Positions 1 through 10,319 of a DNA stretch of 64,000 nt are shown here, piece by piece. The notes beneath the pieces were generated by a model, which did not search any database, was not told the origin of the DNA, and was given only the letters and a program-made list of their open reading frames with translations. This DNA comes from Crotalaria pallida. Its lineage: Eukaryota; Streptophyta; Magnoliopsida; Fabales; Fabaceae. How positions within the stretch are numbered: the first letter of the stretch is position 1; each line of letters starts with the position of its first letter. The stretch lies in assembly GCA_037953625.1 (NCBI GenBank), contig CM075655.1, positions 124,503,001-124,567,000 of the forward strand. Reading direction: 5' to 3'. A program made the position numbers and the translations under genes.

Positions 1-459
1 TGTTTCATCTCATAATCTGATTCTGTTGATTTTCATTACTGATTGCTGAACAAAATTTGTTCAGCTGATAAATTGCTATAAGCTATAACCATTAATTTGT
101 AACTAGTAGTGATACAGAACCTTGCATTAGATTGGTTATGCCCTATAGTTTAGGTTTTGCACAAGCCATGGGGTATGACTTTGTAAACAAAATGTTTTTT
201 ATTCTTCACTTGCATGCTGTCGTATGTGATACTAATTCTTGTCTACAATAGTCATGCTCTAAAACATCATTTTAGGTTAGTTGTAAGCTGTAAACATCGC
301 TTTAAAATTGATTACCCACCTCCTTATCTTTTCTTGTTATTTACCTTTTTATCTAAAAATATTTCCTATTCTATCCTATATACATGAAGAGTGAGTCTAC
401 ACTTTAGTTATATGATATGCAATTATGCATTTGGTTTTGATCCATTTTGATGAACCCAG
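1..459 (+). other. Intron sequence of the U1-70K gene
   Basis: AT-rich sequence ending in CCCAG directly before the first visible exon at 460. No convincing exon is seen in it. The preceding exon must lie outside the window. Confidence 0.75.
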
Positions 460-3400
460 GCACAAAAAAGAGCCAGAATACACAAGGCAAAACTAGAGGC
501 AGGAGCAGCGAAGGCGGCTGAGGAGCTAGAGAAATGTGATGAGTCCTATATTATTGTGAATTTGCTGCTTTCTGTGTATTTCTATTCTCTGGATGTTTTT
601 CTTATATCTGTTCAATGCAGATGATCCGCATAGTGACCCAAATGTATCTGGAGATCCATACAAGACATTATTTGTGGCCAAACTCGTAAGTTTAGTTTTT
701 CCATTGTAGTATTTATGTTTCCCTTTTTAGAAGCGTCCAGTTTGTCATATCTTATTGGTGTTATCCTTTAACAGAGTTACGAGACCACGGAGAGCAGAAT
801 CAAAAGGGAGTTTGAGTCATATGGTCCAATCAAACGGGTAGGTATTTTCTAATATCCCCAAGGGATTCGGTAAGAGTTTCATACATGTTAGGTTCTTAGT
901 TTCTCATAATTTGATTCTGCTTGACATGTTCACATGTTACAATTTATGAACCTTAAGAATTTATTTGTTTCAATTTCAAACTGTTTTCTTCATATATACT
1001 TATGTATATATATCATGGACACCAGAATGTATGCTTTTCTTTCCCCTATATTGTTCTTTTGTCCTTTTTCTTTGCCATGGAAATATTCATATTGATTCTT
1101 TAAGTCTTTGCTGCTATCCACCTAATTACATATTCATACTATGATTATCAGATGAATGTGATTCTGTATAATATACTTCTAACTAAACTAATTATCATGA
1201 CTAACTTGATTGTGAGTGTGCTTGCTATTGTGTATAGCTTGTCATGAAGTTAATCAGTCATGCATAACTTTTATAGTGTTCTGACCTAAGATTCAAGGAT
1301 ACAGATTATGCATCTTCTGATTGTATTTGTCATCGGTGAGTGAATTTGTATTGGTAACAACTGCATTTAGTGGCACCACCAATTTCCTGAGAATGGTTTT
1401 TTATTTATTGGTTTCTTAGTTTTCCACTGGTAAGATATGTGGATGAGGGGTCATCTTAGGGCTTGGGTATCTCTAGGGATTGATTTAGCAGTATATTTAG
1501 CATCTCAGAATACATCCCTGGTAAGGGTGTGATTGTCTCCTTCTGCAAACGGTAAATGATTCTAAAACTTAAACTGGACTCAACTCTATTTCAAGCGCTT
1601 CCACCTGCATGGTTAGCTGAATATTTAAGTTTGAGCAGAGCAGTGATGAAAATTGTACCTTTGAGCCTTTATTTTCGAGCACGTAAAGGAGACTGACAAC
1701 TTCTGTTCTTTTCTGCACTGGGTAAAATATGTTGGGAGTATCACAATCTCTTCCTCTTCTGTTTAAATTCGTAGTTAACATGATTTCGATGTTGCTAAAA
1801 TTTTATTTTTGGCTGTAAAGGCTTTCTATCAAAACCAAATCAGCAATTGAGAAGATGTCATGGTATTTTCTATATCACCTATAGTAGTTTTCTTTTTATC
1901 ATTTAAAAAAATAAAGATCCCTGGTAAGGGGACACTATTCAACAACTTGTTTATTGGCCCCAAATACGTCAGTTTTTCTGCAACTAATGCTGGTGGTGAT
2001 GCATCTCGCGATTGGAGCTATGTGATTTAAAGGTGAGCACGGCTAATTAGGCATAGTGCCTGTCTGCCGTGCCATTTAGGATTGATTACTCTTGTTAGTC
2101 TTTTCTTTTCGTAGTATTGTAGTTGGTTCTGAAGTAAGAGAGTGTCTTTTATATTATTTTTTTCAGCTTAAGAGCAAAATTTTCTCTTTTGACTTTTCTT
2201 TTTCCATTTTTTTATGATGCAGGTTCGATTAGTAGCTGACAAATCCTCAAATAAGCCCAGGGGTTATGCTTTCATTGAGTACCTGCATACAAGAGACATG
2301 AAAGGTTGATAATGGTTTATACTTTACAGTTTACACTGATCTCTCTTTTATTACAATAGATTCGACCTTTTCATTCTTTTTTTTTTTTGTTCATTATGCA
2401 GCTGCTTATAAGCAAGCTGATGGTAGGAAAATTGATGGTAGAAGGGTGCTTGTGGATGTTGAGCGTGGGAGGACTGTGCCAAATTGGCGTCCTCGCCGAC
2501 TAGGTGGTGGACTTGGTACTACTAGAGTTGGGAGCGAAGAACTTAATCAGAAATATTCTGGGAGGTAATTTGTCTAACTGCATTGTTTTTAATGATCTTC
2601 ATTACTGCTGATTATCTACCGCTTGAGTTTTCTCGAGTAACCTAAACTAGAATAACTGGTAAACTTGCATTCTTGCTGACTGTTGATTTTGTTGCTCAAC
2701 AACAATCACCTTAGGTTACAAATTAACCCTCTTGGTTGGTCTTGTTGATTGTCATCCGTAGGTAACTTGTAGCATGCTTTATCTGTGTTCTTTCTGTAAA
2801 TTCTGACATGACTTCATTTTTCAGAGAGCAACAGCAATCTCGTTCTGAAGAACCAAGAGCGCGGGAGGAAGTACATGGTGATCGGTAAGAAATAAGACAT
2901 ATCTATGCTTCAATTTTGTCTGGTTGTCATTGATATCAACAGCTGGACATATGTGTACTTCTTTGATAATGTAAATTGTTTACCTGCATTAATTGTTATA
3001 AACATGGAGGACTTTTAAACAATGTTCTTTGATTTAATGGTTTGTAACCCATTAACATGGACTACTGTCGGCTGATATCATTTAGGGACAGAGAAAAATC
3101 ACGTGAAAGAGGTAGAGATAGAGAACGAGAGCGGTCTCGTGAGCATTCTCATGAAAGGGGCAGAGATCGTGATCACAGAGAGGATAGGCATCACAGAGAC
3201 CGGGATAGGACTCGGGACAGAGACAGAGACAGAGTCAGGGACAGAGAAAGGGAGAGAGATCGTGGACGTGATCGAGATAGGACACGTGATCGGGACCGTG
3301 AACGAGACCTGGGCCGAGATCATGGTCGACATCGTGAAAAGGATAGAGATTATGAAGTTGAGGATACTGATCGAGGACGCTCACGTGACAGGGAGCCTGA

Positions 3401-3758
3401 TTATGATCGTGTTGAATCTAAACACGAGAGGGACCGACATGGTGAAAGAGAGCTTGACTATGAGCCAGAGGATGACCATGGTCAGTATAACCAATCTGAG
3501 CATGGACATAGGCATGCAGTCAATCATGATCCTGAGCAGTATGATCACCATGAGCATCATCGAGTCCGAGGGCAATATGATCACGAAGTTGATGATGGTG
3601 ATGACCATTATAATCAATATCCTGACCGTGATAAGATGGAAGATGACTACCACGCAGGACGTGCAACATCTGAATCACGTGAAAAGGAGAGAAATCGTGA
3701 TATGGATCGTGAATATCGTCACTCAGAGAGGTCTCGTTCTCGGGAGTATGATTACTAG
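460..3758 (+). CDS. U1-70K: U1 small nuclear ribonucleoprotein 70 kDa protein (U1-70K), 5'-partial
   Basis: Core protein of the U1 snRNP, which binds stem-loop I of U1 snRNA and helps define 5' splice sites in the nucleus. Seven coding exons are visible: 460-535, 621-685, 775-837, 2223-2304, 2402-2564, 2825-2884 and 3086-3758. The joined frame stays open for 393 residues and stops at TAG 3756-3758. The order is a basic/Ala-rich helix (AGAAKAAEELEKYDP), an RRM with RNP2 (TLFVAKL, split by the intron after 685) and RNP1 (RGYAFIEY), the conserved stretch GRRVLVDVERGRTVPNWRPR followed by RLGGGLG, and a long C-terminal tail of RD/RE/RS dipeptides encoded by the single last exon. The tail is typical of U1-70K and binds SR proteins. 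The amino end and promoter lie upstream of base 1, and bases 1-459 are intron. Intron 838-2222 is 1385 bp and interrupts the RRM. Identification is secure. Confidence 0.96.
838..2222 (+). other. Long RRM-splitting intron of U1-70K, candidate for regulated retention
   Basis: GT at 838 and AG at 2221-2222 bound a 1385-bp intron between the GPIKR and VRLVAD segments of the RRM. Every other visible intron is 85-260 bp. If retained, translation would read four more codons (V, G, I, F) and stop at TAA. From memory, Arabidopsis U1-70K is known for alternative inclusion of a long intron giving a truncated protein. That this is the equivalent intron is inference. Confidence 0.7.
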
Positions 3759-4824
3759 GACTTGTGGCATTGTATTTCTCAACTTCATTGGTAAGATTCG
3801 TAGCTTACATTTTCATACCAATTGCCGGGTATGGTGACTTCTGTTTCTTGCTAACTGCTCCCAGTTTTAACTCTTATTAGCTGTTAATGGGTGGACTCTG
3901 GCATGGTGATCAAAGCTCAAAAAAAAAAAAAAAACTGTCTCCGCTGTTATCTGTCTGGGGCCATATTTGAAAGCTTAGCTACTGTAGCATCAGGAGTTGT
4001 TTTCTGTTTATCATTATGGACATGGACAGCTGTTGGTGTTTATTTTGGGTTTGTGTTGTTTTCTTCGGACATTGTAATAGGTTTTTCTGCTTGCACCTTT
4101 TTTTTAAGATGGGAAACAGTTGTATCGGTTCCATCTTATCTCTGTTATCTTGATATGCTTGGACCTTATGTTTCAATTTATCATCTGGCATCAAGTTTTG
4201 CGTGCATTATGGAACTTCCAGCATTGTTTGGTTTCTTGTATCTTGCTTGCTTTGGATTGGATATCATATAGTTAATTTATTCCCATAAGTTATGCAGGGG
4301 AGGGTCGTTGAAGTGCTTTTTAACGTCACAAGGCAAATAATTATCTTGTCAATTTTAAGTACAAGACTTTTAGCATATAATATCGGCCTTTTCATTGGTG
4401 CTGATTTTTGCTGGGAATTATTGGCGGCAATTGTTATTTTCACTAGATATTTCTTTTTGAAGAGATGTCAAATAGAATGAACTAATACGTTTTTTGTTAT
4501 CATCGTGTGTTCTGCGTCTTCGTGACTACTCGGAATGTAACTCCGGGCCAGAAAACATCAAGTTTGTTTGGTTTATTTAGAGAAGGCTAAACACACTCAA
4601 AAGAGTTATTAAAAGCTTTATTTGCAAGTGATGGTGTGTTTCAATACTTCTGTTAGAAAAAAGCTAGACATGTATTGGATTTATTTTATTTTTCTGTTTA
4701 AAACTTCTTAAATACCATTTCAGAACTGAATCGCCTTATCTTACATTAATTGGAATGTTGAGTTAGTTAAGAAAGTATGTAAAAGAGTCAATGAAGTGAA
4801 AAACAAAAATAAGATTTAAGCATA
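3759..4824 (+). other. U1-70K 3' untranslated and downstream region
   Basis: There is no supported coding gene here. A good donor (GTAAGA at 3791) and a possible acceptor (TATGCAG ending 4297) could define a ~507-bp intron in the 3' UTR. A hydrophobic open frame at 3891-4271 begins next to a run of about 16 A and matches no family I know, so it is probably chance within UTR or intron. No clear polyadenylation site was identified. Confidence 0.4.
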
Positions 4825-5030
4825 CTCCTTCGTGGCTCTATTATAAGAAGAAAAAAACTAATTTCATGTTTATTAAGTTAGGTAGTGTGGTGTTTAGGAA
4901 AGTTGCATTGGAAATCAAACAAAAATTAAATGAGTGAACCATTTTTTTTATGAATATTTTAGAAATAGTTGTAACGAGAGTATAAGTTAGATAATTTTTT
5001 CTTATATTTGAGATTAAAATATATACCCCT
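4825..5030. mobile_element. Degraded Stowaway-like MITE
   Basis: Begins TA-CTCCTTCGTGG followed by TTATAAGAAG. Its interior (AAACAAAAATTAAATGAG, ATTTTAGAAATAGTTGTA, TTTTTTCTTATATTTG) parallels the intact copy at 6958-7224. The right terminus is eroded and merges into a T-rich stretch. Confidence 0.55.
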
Positions 5031-5155
5031 AGTATATATCTTTTTTTTTTTATATTAGCGGAGTATATGAGTTGGCAAATGTGTATAATCTATATAGTCA
5101 ATTAGTCATGTATCAAAAACTTTGTCTTTGATTCAATCCTTAAACACATAAAAGA

Positions 5156-5336
5156 AAAGTTTAATATGTGTGCACTGATAATGTAAAGTTTTTTACACCG
5201 TCAGTACATCATTCACCGTATTTACATTACTTTTTATTTAGAAGTCAATAACCATACATCCTTGAATGATGGATGATATGCTGATAATGTAAAAAACATT
5301 TACATTATCATTGTACAAACTATTTTCTCATAAAAA
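5156..5336 (+). mobile_element. Dispersed MITE-like element, copy 1 of 2
   Basis: The sequence beginning AGTTTAATATGTGTGCACTG is matched in reverse complement at 26845-27046 over nearly its full length. Shared blocks include the conserved TTTTTATTTAG-AGTCAATA segment and an AAACTATTT-CTCATAAAA end. No protein is encoded. The family is not recognised. Confidence 0.6.
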
Positions 5337-5491
5337 AAAATAGGTATTATTTTTCAAATATTTTATATATTGCCCTTAAGATCACCTCAATTACTTAAAT
5401 AGTGTAATTTTGTTCCACACAGAAAACATGGTTGCGAAGATGGAAAATCAAGAGTACGTGAATGTGAAGATGACCTGAGTGTTTTTGTTTT

Positions 5492-5834
5492 GGCTAAATT
5501 ACTCATTTGGTCCTTAACCTTATTTTTCAATTTCAAATTGTTCTCTTACGTTTTTTTGGTTTCGTATTGGTCTCTTATGTTTCTTTTCGATATCAATTTG
5601 GTTCCAGAATCACTGTTCATCCTATGTGGACCAATGTGTTATGGACACGTGTCACTTTCTCTCTCCAATAATATATACGTGGACCAATATGATATTGACA
5701 CGTATGATGAACAGTGATTCTGGGACCAAATTGACAGCAAGAAGAAACATAAGGGACCAATATGAAACCAAAAAAAGGTAATAGACCAATTTGAAATTGA
5801 AAAATAAGGTAAGGACCAAATGAGTAATTTAGCC
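5492..5834. mobile_element. Mutator-type foldback MITE with 9-bp target duplication
   Basis: A 343-bp element. The left end GGCTAAATTACTCATTTGG and right end CCAAATGAGTAATTTAGCC are exact inverted repeats, and the inverted similarity runs about 125 bp inward on each side. It is flanked by a perfect 9-bp duplication TTTTGTTTT at 5483-5491 and 5835-5843, the size made by Mutator-like transposases. It has no coding capacity and is non-autonomous. The duplication is T-rich, which slightly weakens it as evidence. Confidence 0.85.
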
Positions 5835-5919
5835 TTTTGTTTTTTATTTTTTTAAAAAAAGACCTTTTCTTTTTGGCCCCCACCAATTACTCATTGGTCC
5901 CCGACGACTGAAACGGACG

Positions 5920-6285
5920 ATCTTTCCGCTTGAAACAAGGCGGAAACAAAATAAAACAATTTGGCCCCCGTTTACCGACTTTACGGAGGCGGAAGATGAT
6001 TTTCGATTTTCAAAAGGCGAAAACTATTTAAATTTACTACCGATTTGCATAAGGCGGAAGCACTATCGACTATTTAAAAGCGGAAGTGCTTTTTAAGGAA
6101 CGGAACAATTAAAATGTTGAAATCCCAGAAATGCCCCTCCGTGAACCCTCCACCTCCCTTTTTACGTGAATGAACGGATGAACAATTTTGGTATTATAAC
6201 AAATTTTTAATGTTTCCGCCTGATGAATACTCTACGACTTTGGAAAGACGGAAGATAATACGACTTGCATAAGGTGAAAATTGTT
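5920..6285. repeat. Region of degenerate GCGGAA-containing repeats
   Basis: The motif GCGGAA, its complement TTCCGC, or a one-base variant recurs about ten times in 360 bp, often as AAGGCGGAAG, and is combined with CGACT and TTGCATAAGG words. The phrase TTGCATAAGG appears at both ends of the block. It looks like an old diverged tandem repeat. The block is richer in CpG than its surroundings. Confidence 0.5.
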
Positions 6286-6957
6286 TTATTTGTTTCCAAA
6301 GAATAATGCGTGGAGGCCAAAAAGAAAAAATCTCAAAAAAAAACACAACAACAACCACAAACTTAAGCGTGAATTTTTAAAAAAACAAACAAACAAACTT
6401 AAGCGTGTTTTGCATGTACAGAAGTGTGGAATCAATTTTCCTACAGAGTACCGAGAATAACATTATTCAAACCAGTGATATGATCACCTATTTGTCCATT
6501 TTCATCGAAGGAAAAAAATGAAAGATTGTGGGTTATAGTGTTAGGAGAGCGATGGTTGCATCAAATTATTTGCAATCTCGATTTTGAAGCGTTTTCACTC
6601 TAGTTTCAAAAGACAAATTCTGCTCATTTAAGATAAATCGTGTATGATGAAGCTAAGCACTAAGCAGTAAATTATCTTATCAAATAATCCAGATTTCAGA
6701 CAGTGCATCTGACAGATCATGGGCCATGAAAGTAAAATTTCAAGTTGCATATATATGTATATCTATGTATACATATGTATGTATATGTATGTATGAATTT
6801 GTCATTTGTGCCTTGAAGAAAGTGGTCAACACATGTATAGATTGGTAAACAACTGAAATTTTGGCCGAGATGGAAATTCCTTTTACTATATATTACGTTT
6901 ATCTTATCTCACTCCTGCACGTGGCAATGACAAGAAAACATAATATACTCCCCCGTC

Positions 6958-7224
6958 CCTGTTATAAGAAAAAATAACTGAAATCACACTTATTAAAAAA
7001 AATTGTTTAATGTATTTAATTTTCTCAAAGTTATAAAAAATGTGATTACTTTTTGAAAGTTGTATTGGGAATGAAACAAAAATTAAATGAGGTCATTACT
7101 TTCTAGAAATATTTTAGGAATAATTGTATTGAGAATAGAAAGTTGGTTAATTTTTTCTTATATTTGGGACCGAAATATATATAAATATTTTTTCTTATAA
7201 CAGGAACCAACGGACGAGAGGGAG
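6958..7224. mobile_element. Stowaway-like MITE (267 bp)
   Basis: Termini CTCCCCCGTCCCTGTTATAA and the complementary TTATAACAGGAACC...GAGGGAG form a long inverted repeat. The element is flanked by TA on both sides (6956-6957 and 7225-7226), the Tc1/mariner-type target duplication. It is non-coding and of the same family as the degraded copy at 4825. Confidence 0.8.
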
Positions 7225-8602
7225 TATCATTCATGGGCGATTCTTCATTGATCCCAGGGAGTTTTACAATTGGTGCACCTAGTAAAAGTGGACAATTTAT
7301 TACCGTTGGATTTATTAATAAAATAAGTTAATAAGTTAATGATCAATATTAAAAAAAAAAAAAAAAAAAAAAACCTATTCACCCTTCTATTCATCTCTTC
7401 CCAAAGCCCCACCCTTTCAACCGAGAGCCATCACAACACATACAAACACATCAACATATATAAAAATCAGATCAGCAAGAAAAGAAGGGAAAAAGGGGAA
7501 AGAATCCAGTCACCAGCACAACCACAAACCACCACCGTCGTCGCTCCAAAAGTTACGACCGCACCACTACGTCACCGCCATTGTTACTTCGTCATTATCT
7601 CGCGACCTCCTCCTCTCAAATCCCTCAAGTCACCACAGGAGAACCAACACCACCGTGAGCCATCCTTGAACCACCGCAATCCTTGTTTCAGATTTACTGT
7701 CGAGACATTCGTTACCACTTACGTGTGTTTCCACAACAACCTTTTGTGAGTGGCATAATCATCACTTGTGTTATGGAAACATTGTGGTGGTTTGATACCA
7801 AAAATCATATATTATAGTGATGATGAATAATAGAGGGGAGGAGAAAGAGGATTATGAATATGAGAAGATTCATAGAGTCGAGAAGAAGAAAAGATGAAAT
7901 ATTGGGATGGTCCAGAAACCACAAAAAGTTCAGATCGATTGGATCGGTTCACACAAGATTGATAAATTGACAAGTGTAGACACTCAAAATACGACTCTCA
8001 GACCTTATTGACTCGCCAAAACAAGAACAAGCTGGACCCTAAGACACTTGACATGCTAGTAGATACAAATACATGATTTTTGACCCAAATTTCATCCAGG
8101 CCTTTTTGGCTCAACTCTGTCATGGCCTGAGCCCAAATCTGACCACGATCAGGTAGCCCGCATTGTCATGTCTACGGTGGACCGATGGAAATGTCGAGTG
8201 TTTTGTTTCTAGACACATAATACTCAATTATATAAAGTATGAAATTGTAATTCTGAGATTTAGAGGTAAAAATCGAGTTTATTCATTTTCAGTCATAATT
8301 TAATTTCATAGAATTGGTTTTCCAATTGTGATTCCAATTCAAATTGCACAACCAAACAACATAATTCCAATTCAAAGCCACAATTCCAATTCTAACTCCA
8401 TTTCCATATTCAATTTCATATGCCAAACAAACTCTTAAAAAAAAACTTGCATTGAAAATCTAAATAATTGATCTTCAATATTTTAAATTCAACATTTTTT
8501 AATATAAAATTACCTCTTTCAATTTTTTAGTCAATGCTATGAAGACACTTGCCATTTTATTTTAAAATAAAAGAAAAGAACAGTTTTTTGGATTATTTAT
8601 AA
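7225..8602. other. Intergenic DNA without a supported gene
   Basis: Contains a run of about 23 A at 7351-7373 followed by an AC/CT-rich stretch (7380-7750) with an open frame that has low-complexity composition and no recognisable domain. It may be 5'-UTR-like DNA captured by a transposon. The stretch from 7900 to 8200 is more balanced in composition and may be old retroelement sequence, but I cannot identify it. Confidence 0.4.
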
Positions 8603-8753
8603 TCTATACTATATAAAAGAAGGATGTTCATCACAGGTGGGAAACATCCACCGTGGCCCCACCCGAGTACTCACAAGTACTCATCCTTTTTCTTTTTTTT
8701 TTAAGTATAGACTATAGCAGCGTGGGAAACCCACCGTGGGACCCACCCCAGCA

Positions 8754-10200
8754 TCCTTTTTTTATTTTTTTAATAAATATAATATATTAAAAAAAAATGT
8801 TTTCAGTTTTAGGTAATGACCCAAACAAGTAAAATATAAAACAAATGTGCTTTTACCATGCACCGATTTTTGGTGCTCCAACTCTTTTTTTTTATTTTAT
8901 TAATTTAATAAATATAATATATTAAAAAATATGATTTGAGTTTTCTGTGTTCTTTTTATGTACATGTTTTTGTTATTTGGATTTGAATATTTTTTATTAA
9001 ATGATTTCTGACACAGGTAATGTTCCAAACAAGTAAAATATAAAACAAAGGTGCTTCTACCATGCACCGGTTTTTGGTACTCCAACTCTTTTTTTTATTT
9101 TTTTATTTTAATAAATATAATATATTAAAAAAATATGCTTTGGGTTTTCTGTGTTCTTTTTATGTACATGTTTTTGTTATTTGGATTTGGATTTTTTTTA
9201 TTAAATGATTTCTGACACAGGTAATGGTCCAAACAAGTAAAATATAAAACAAAGGTGCTTCTACCATGCACCGGTTTTTTGTGCTCCAACTCTTTTTTTT
9301 ATTTTATTATTTTAATAAATATAATATATTAAAAAAATATGCTTTGGGTTTTCTGTGTTCTTTTTATGTACATGTTTTTGTTATTTGGATTTGAATTTTT
9401 TTTATTAAATGATTCCTGACACAGGTAATGGTCCAAACAAGTAAAATATAAAACAAAGGTGCTTCTACCATGCACCGGTTTTTGGTGCTCCAACTCTTTT
9501 TTTTATTTTATTATTTTAATAAATATAATATATTAAAATAATATGTTTTGAGTTTTTTGTGTTCTTTTCATGTACATGTTTTTGTTATTTGAATTTGATT
9601 TTTTTTTATTAAATGATTTCTGACACAGGTAATGGTCCAAACAAGTAAAATATAAAGCAAAGGTGCTTCTACCATGCAGCGGTTTTTGGTGTCCCCACTC
9701 TTTTTTTTATTTTATTTTTCTAATAAATATAATATATTAAAAAATGTTTTGAGTTTTCTGTGTTCTTTTTGTGTACATGTTTTTGTTATTTGGATTGGAA
9801 ATTTTTTTATTATATACTTCCTGACATAGGTAATGGTCCAAACAAGTAAAATATAAAACAAATTTGCTTCTACCATGTACCGGTTTTTCTTGCTTTGACA
9901 ATTTTTTTAAATTTTAATAAATCTAATATAATAAAAAAATATATTTTGAGTTTTCTGTGTTCTTTTTTTGTACATGTTTTTGTTATTTGGATTTGAAATT
10001 TTTTATTATATGCTTTCTAACACAGGTAATGGTCCAAACAAGTAAAATATAAAACAAATGTGTTTCTACCATGCAACGGCTTTTGGTGCTCAACGTCCTT
10101 TTTTTATTTTAATAAATAAATACATTAAAAAAATATGCTTTAAGTTTCTGTGTTTTTTTTTATGTACATGTTTTTTTTATGTACATGTTTTTGTTATTCA
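8754..10200 (+). repeat. ~204-bp minisatellite inside the Helitron, about seven units
   Basis: The anchor word AGGTAATG recurs at 8811, 9015, 9219, 9423, 9627, 9828 and 10024, giving spacings of 204, 204, 204, 204, 201 and 196. Each unit contains CCAAACAAGTAAAATATAAA, ACCATGCACCGGTTTTTGGT and AATAAATATAATATATTAAA. Central units are nearly identical while the outer ones are diverged, as expected for unequal exchange. Confidence 0.93.
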
Positions 10201-10319
10201 TCACCAAGGCTCATTTATCTTCCACATTTCCCTCTCACACAAAATACGTTCAAATCATATATTCAAAATTCAAAAACCCCTCCCAAATCTAATATCTAAT
10301 ATCTAATAACAATAATAAA

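Noticed and set aside
3099..3837. Overlapping open frames on both strands across the U1-70K last exon
   Set aside because: They are side effects of the repetitive Arg-Asp/Arg-Glu codons; the U1-70K frame explains the region.
3891..4271. 126-codon hydrophobic frame downstream of U1-70K
   Set aside because: T-rich DNA next to a poly-A run, no family resemblance, likely inside the 3' UTR or a UTR intron.
7339..7749. 136-codon frame after a poly-A run
   Set aside because: Begins within the A run, low-complexity Thr/Pro/His composition, no domain or splice partners.
8754..10200. CRISPR-like array of regularly spaced repeats
   Set aside because: The whole 204-bp unit is repeated with no unique spacers, and the organism is a plant; it is a minisatellite in a Helitron.
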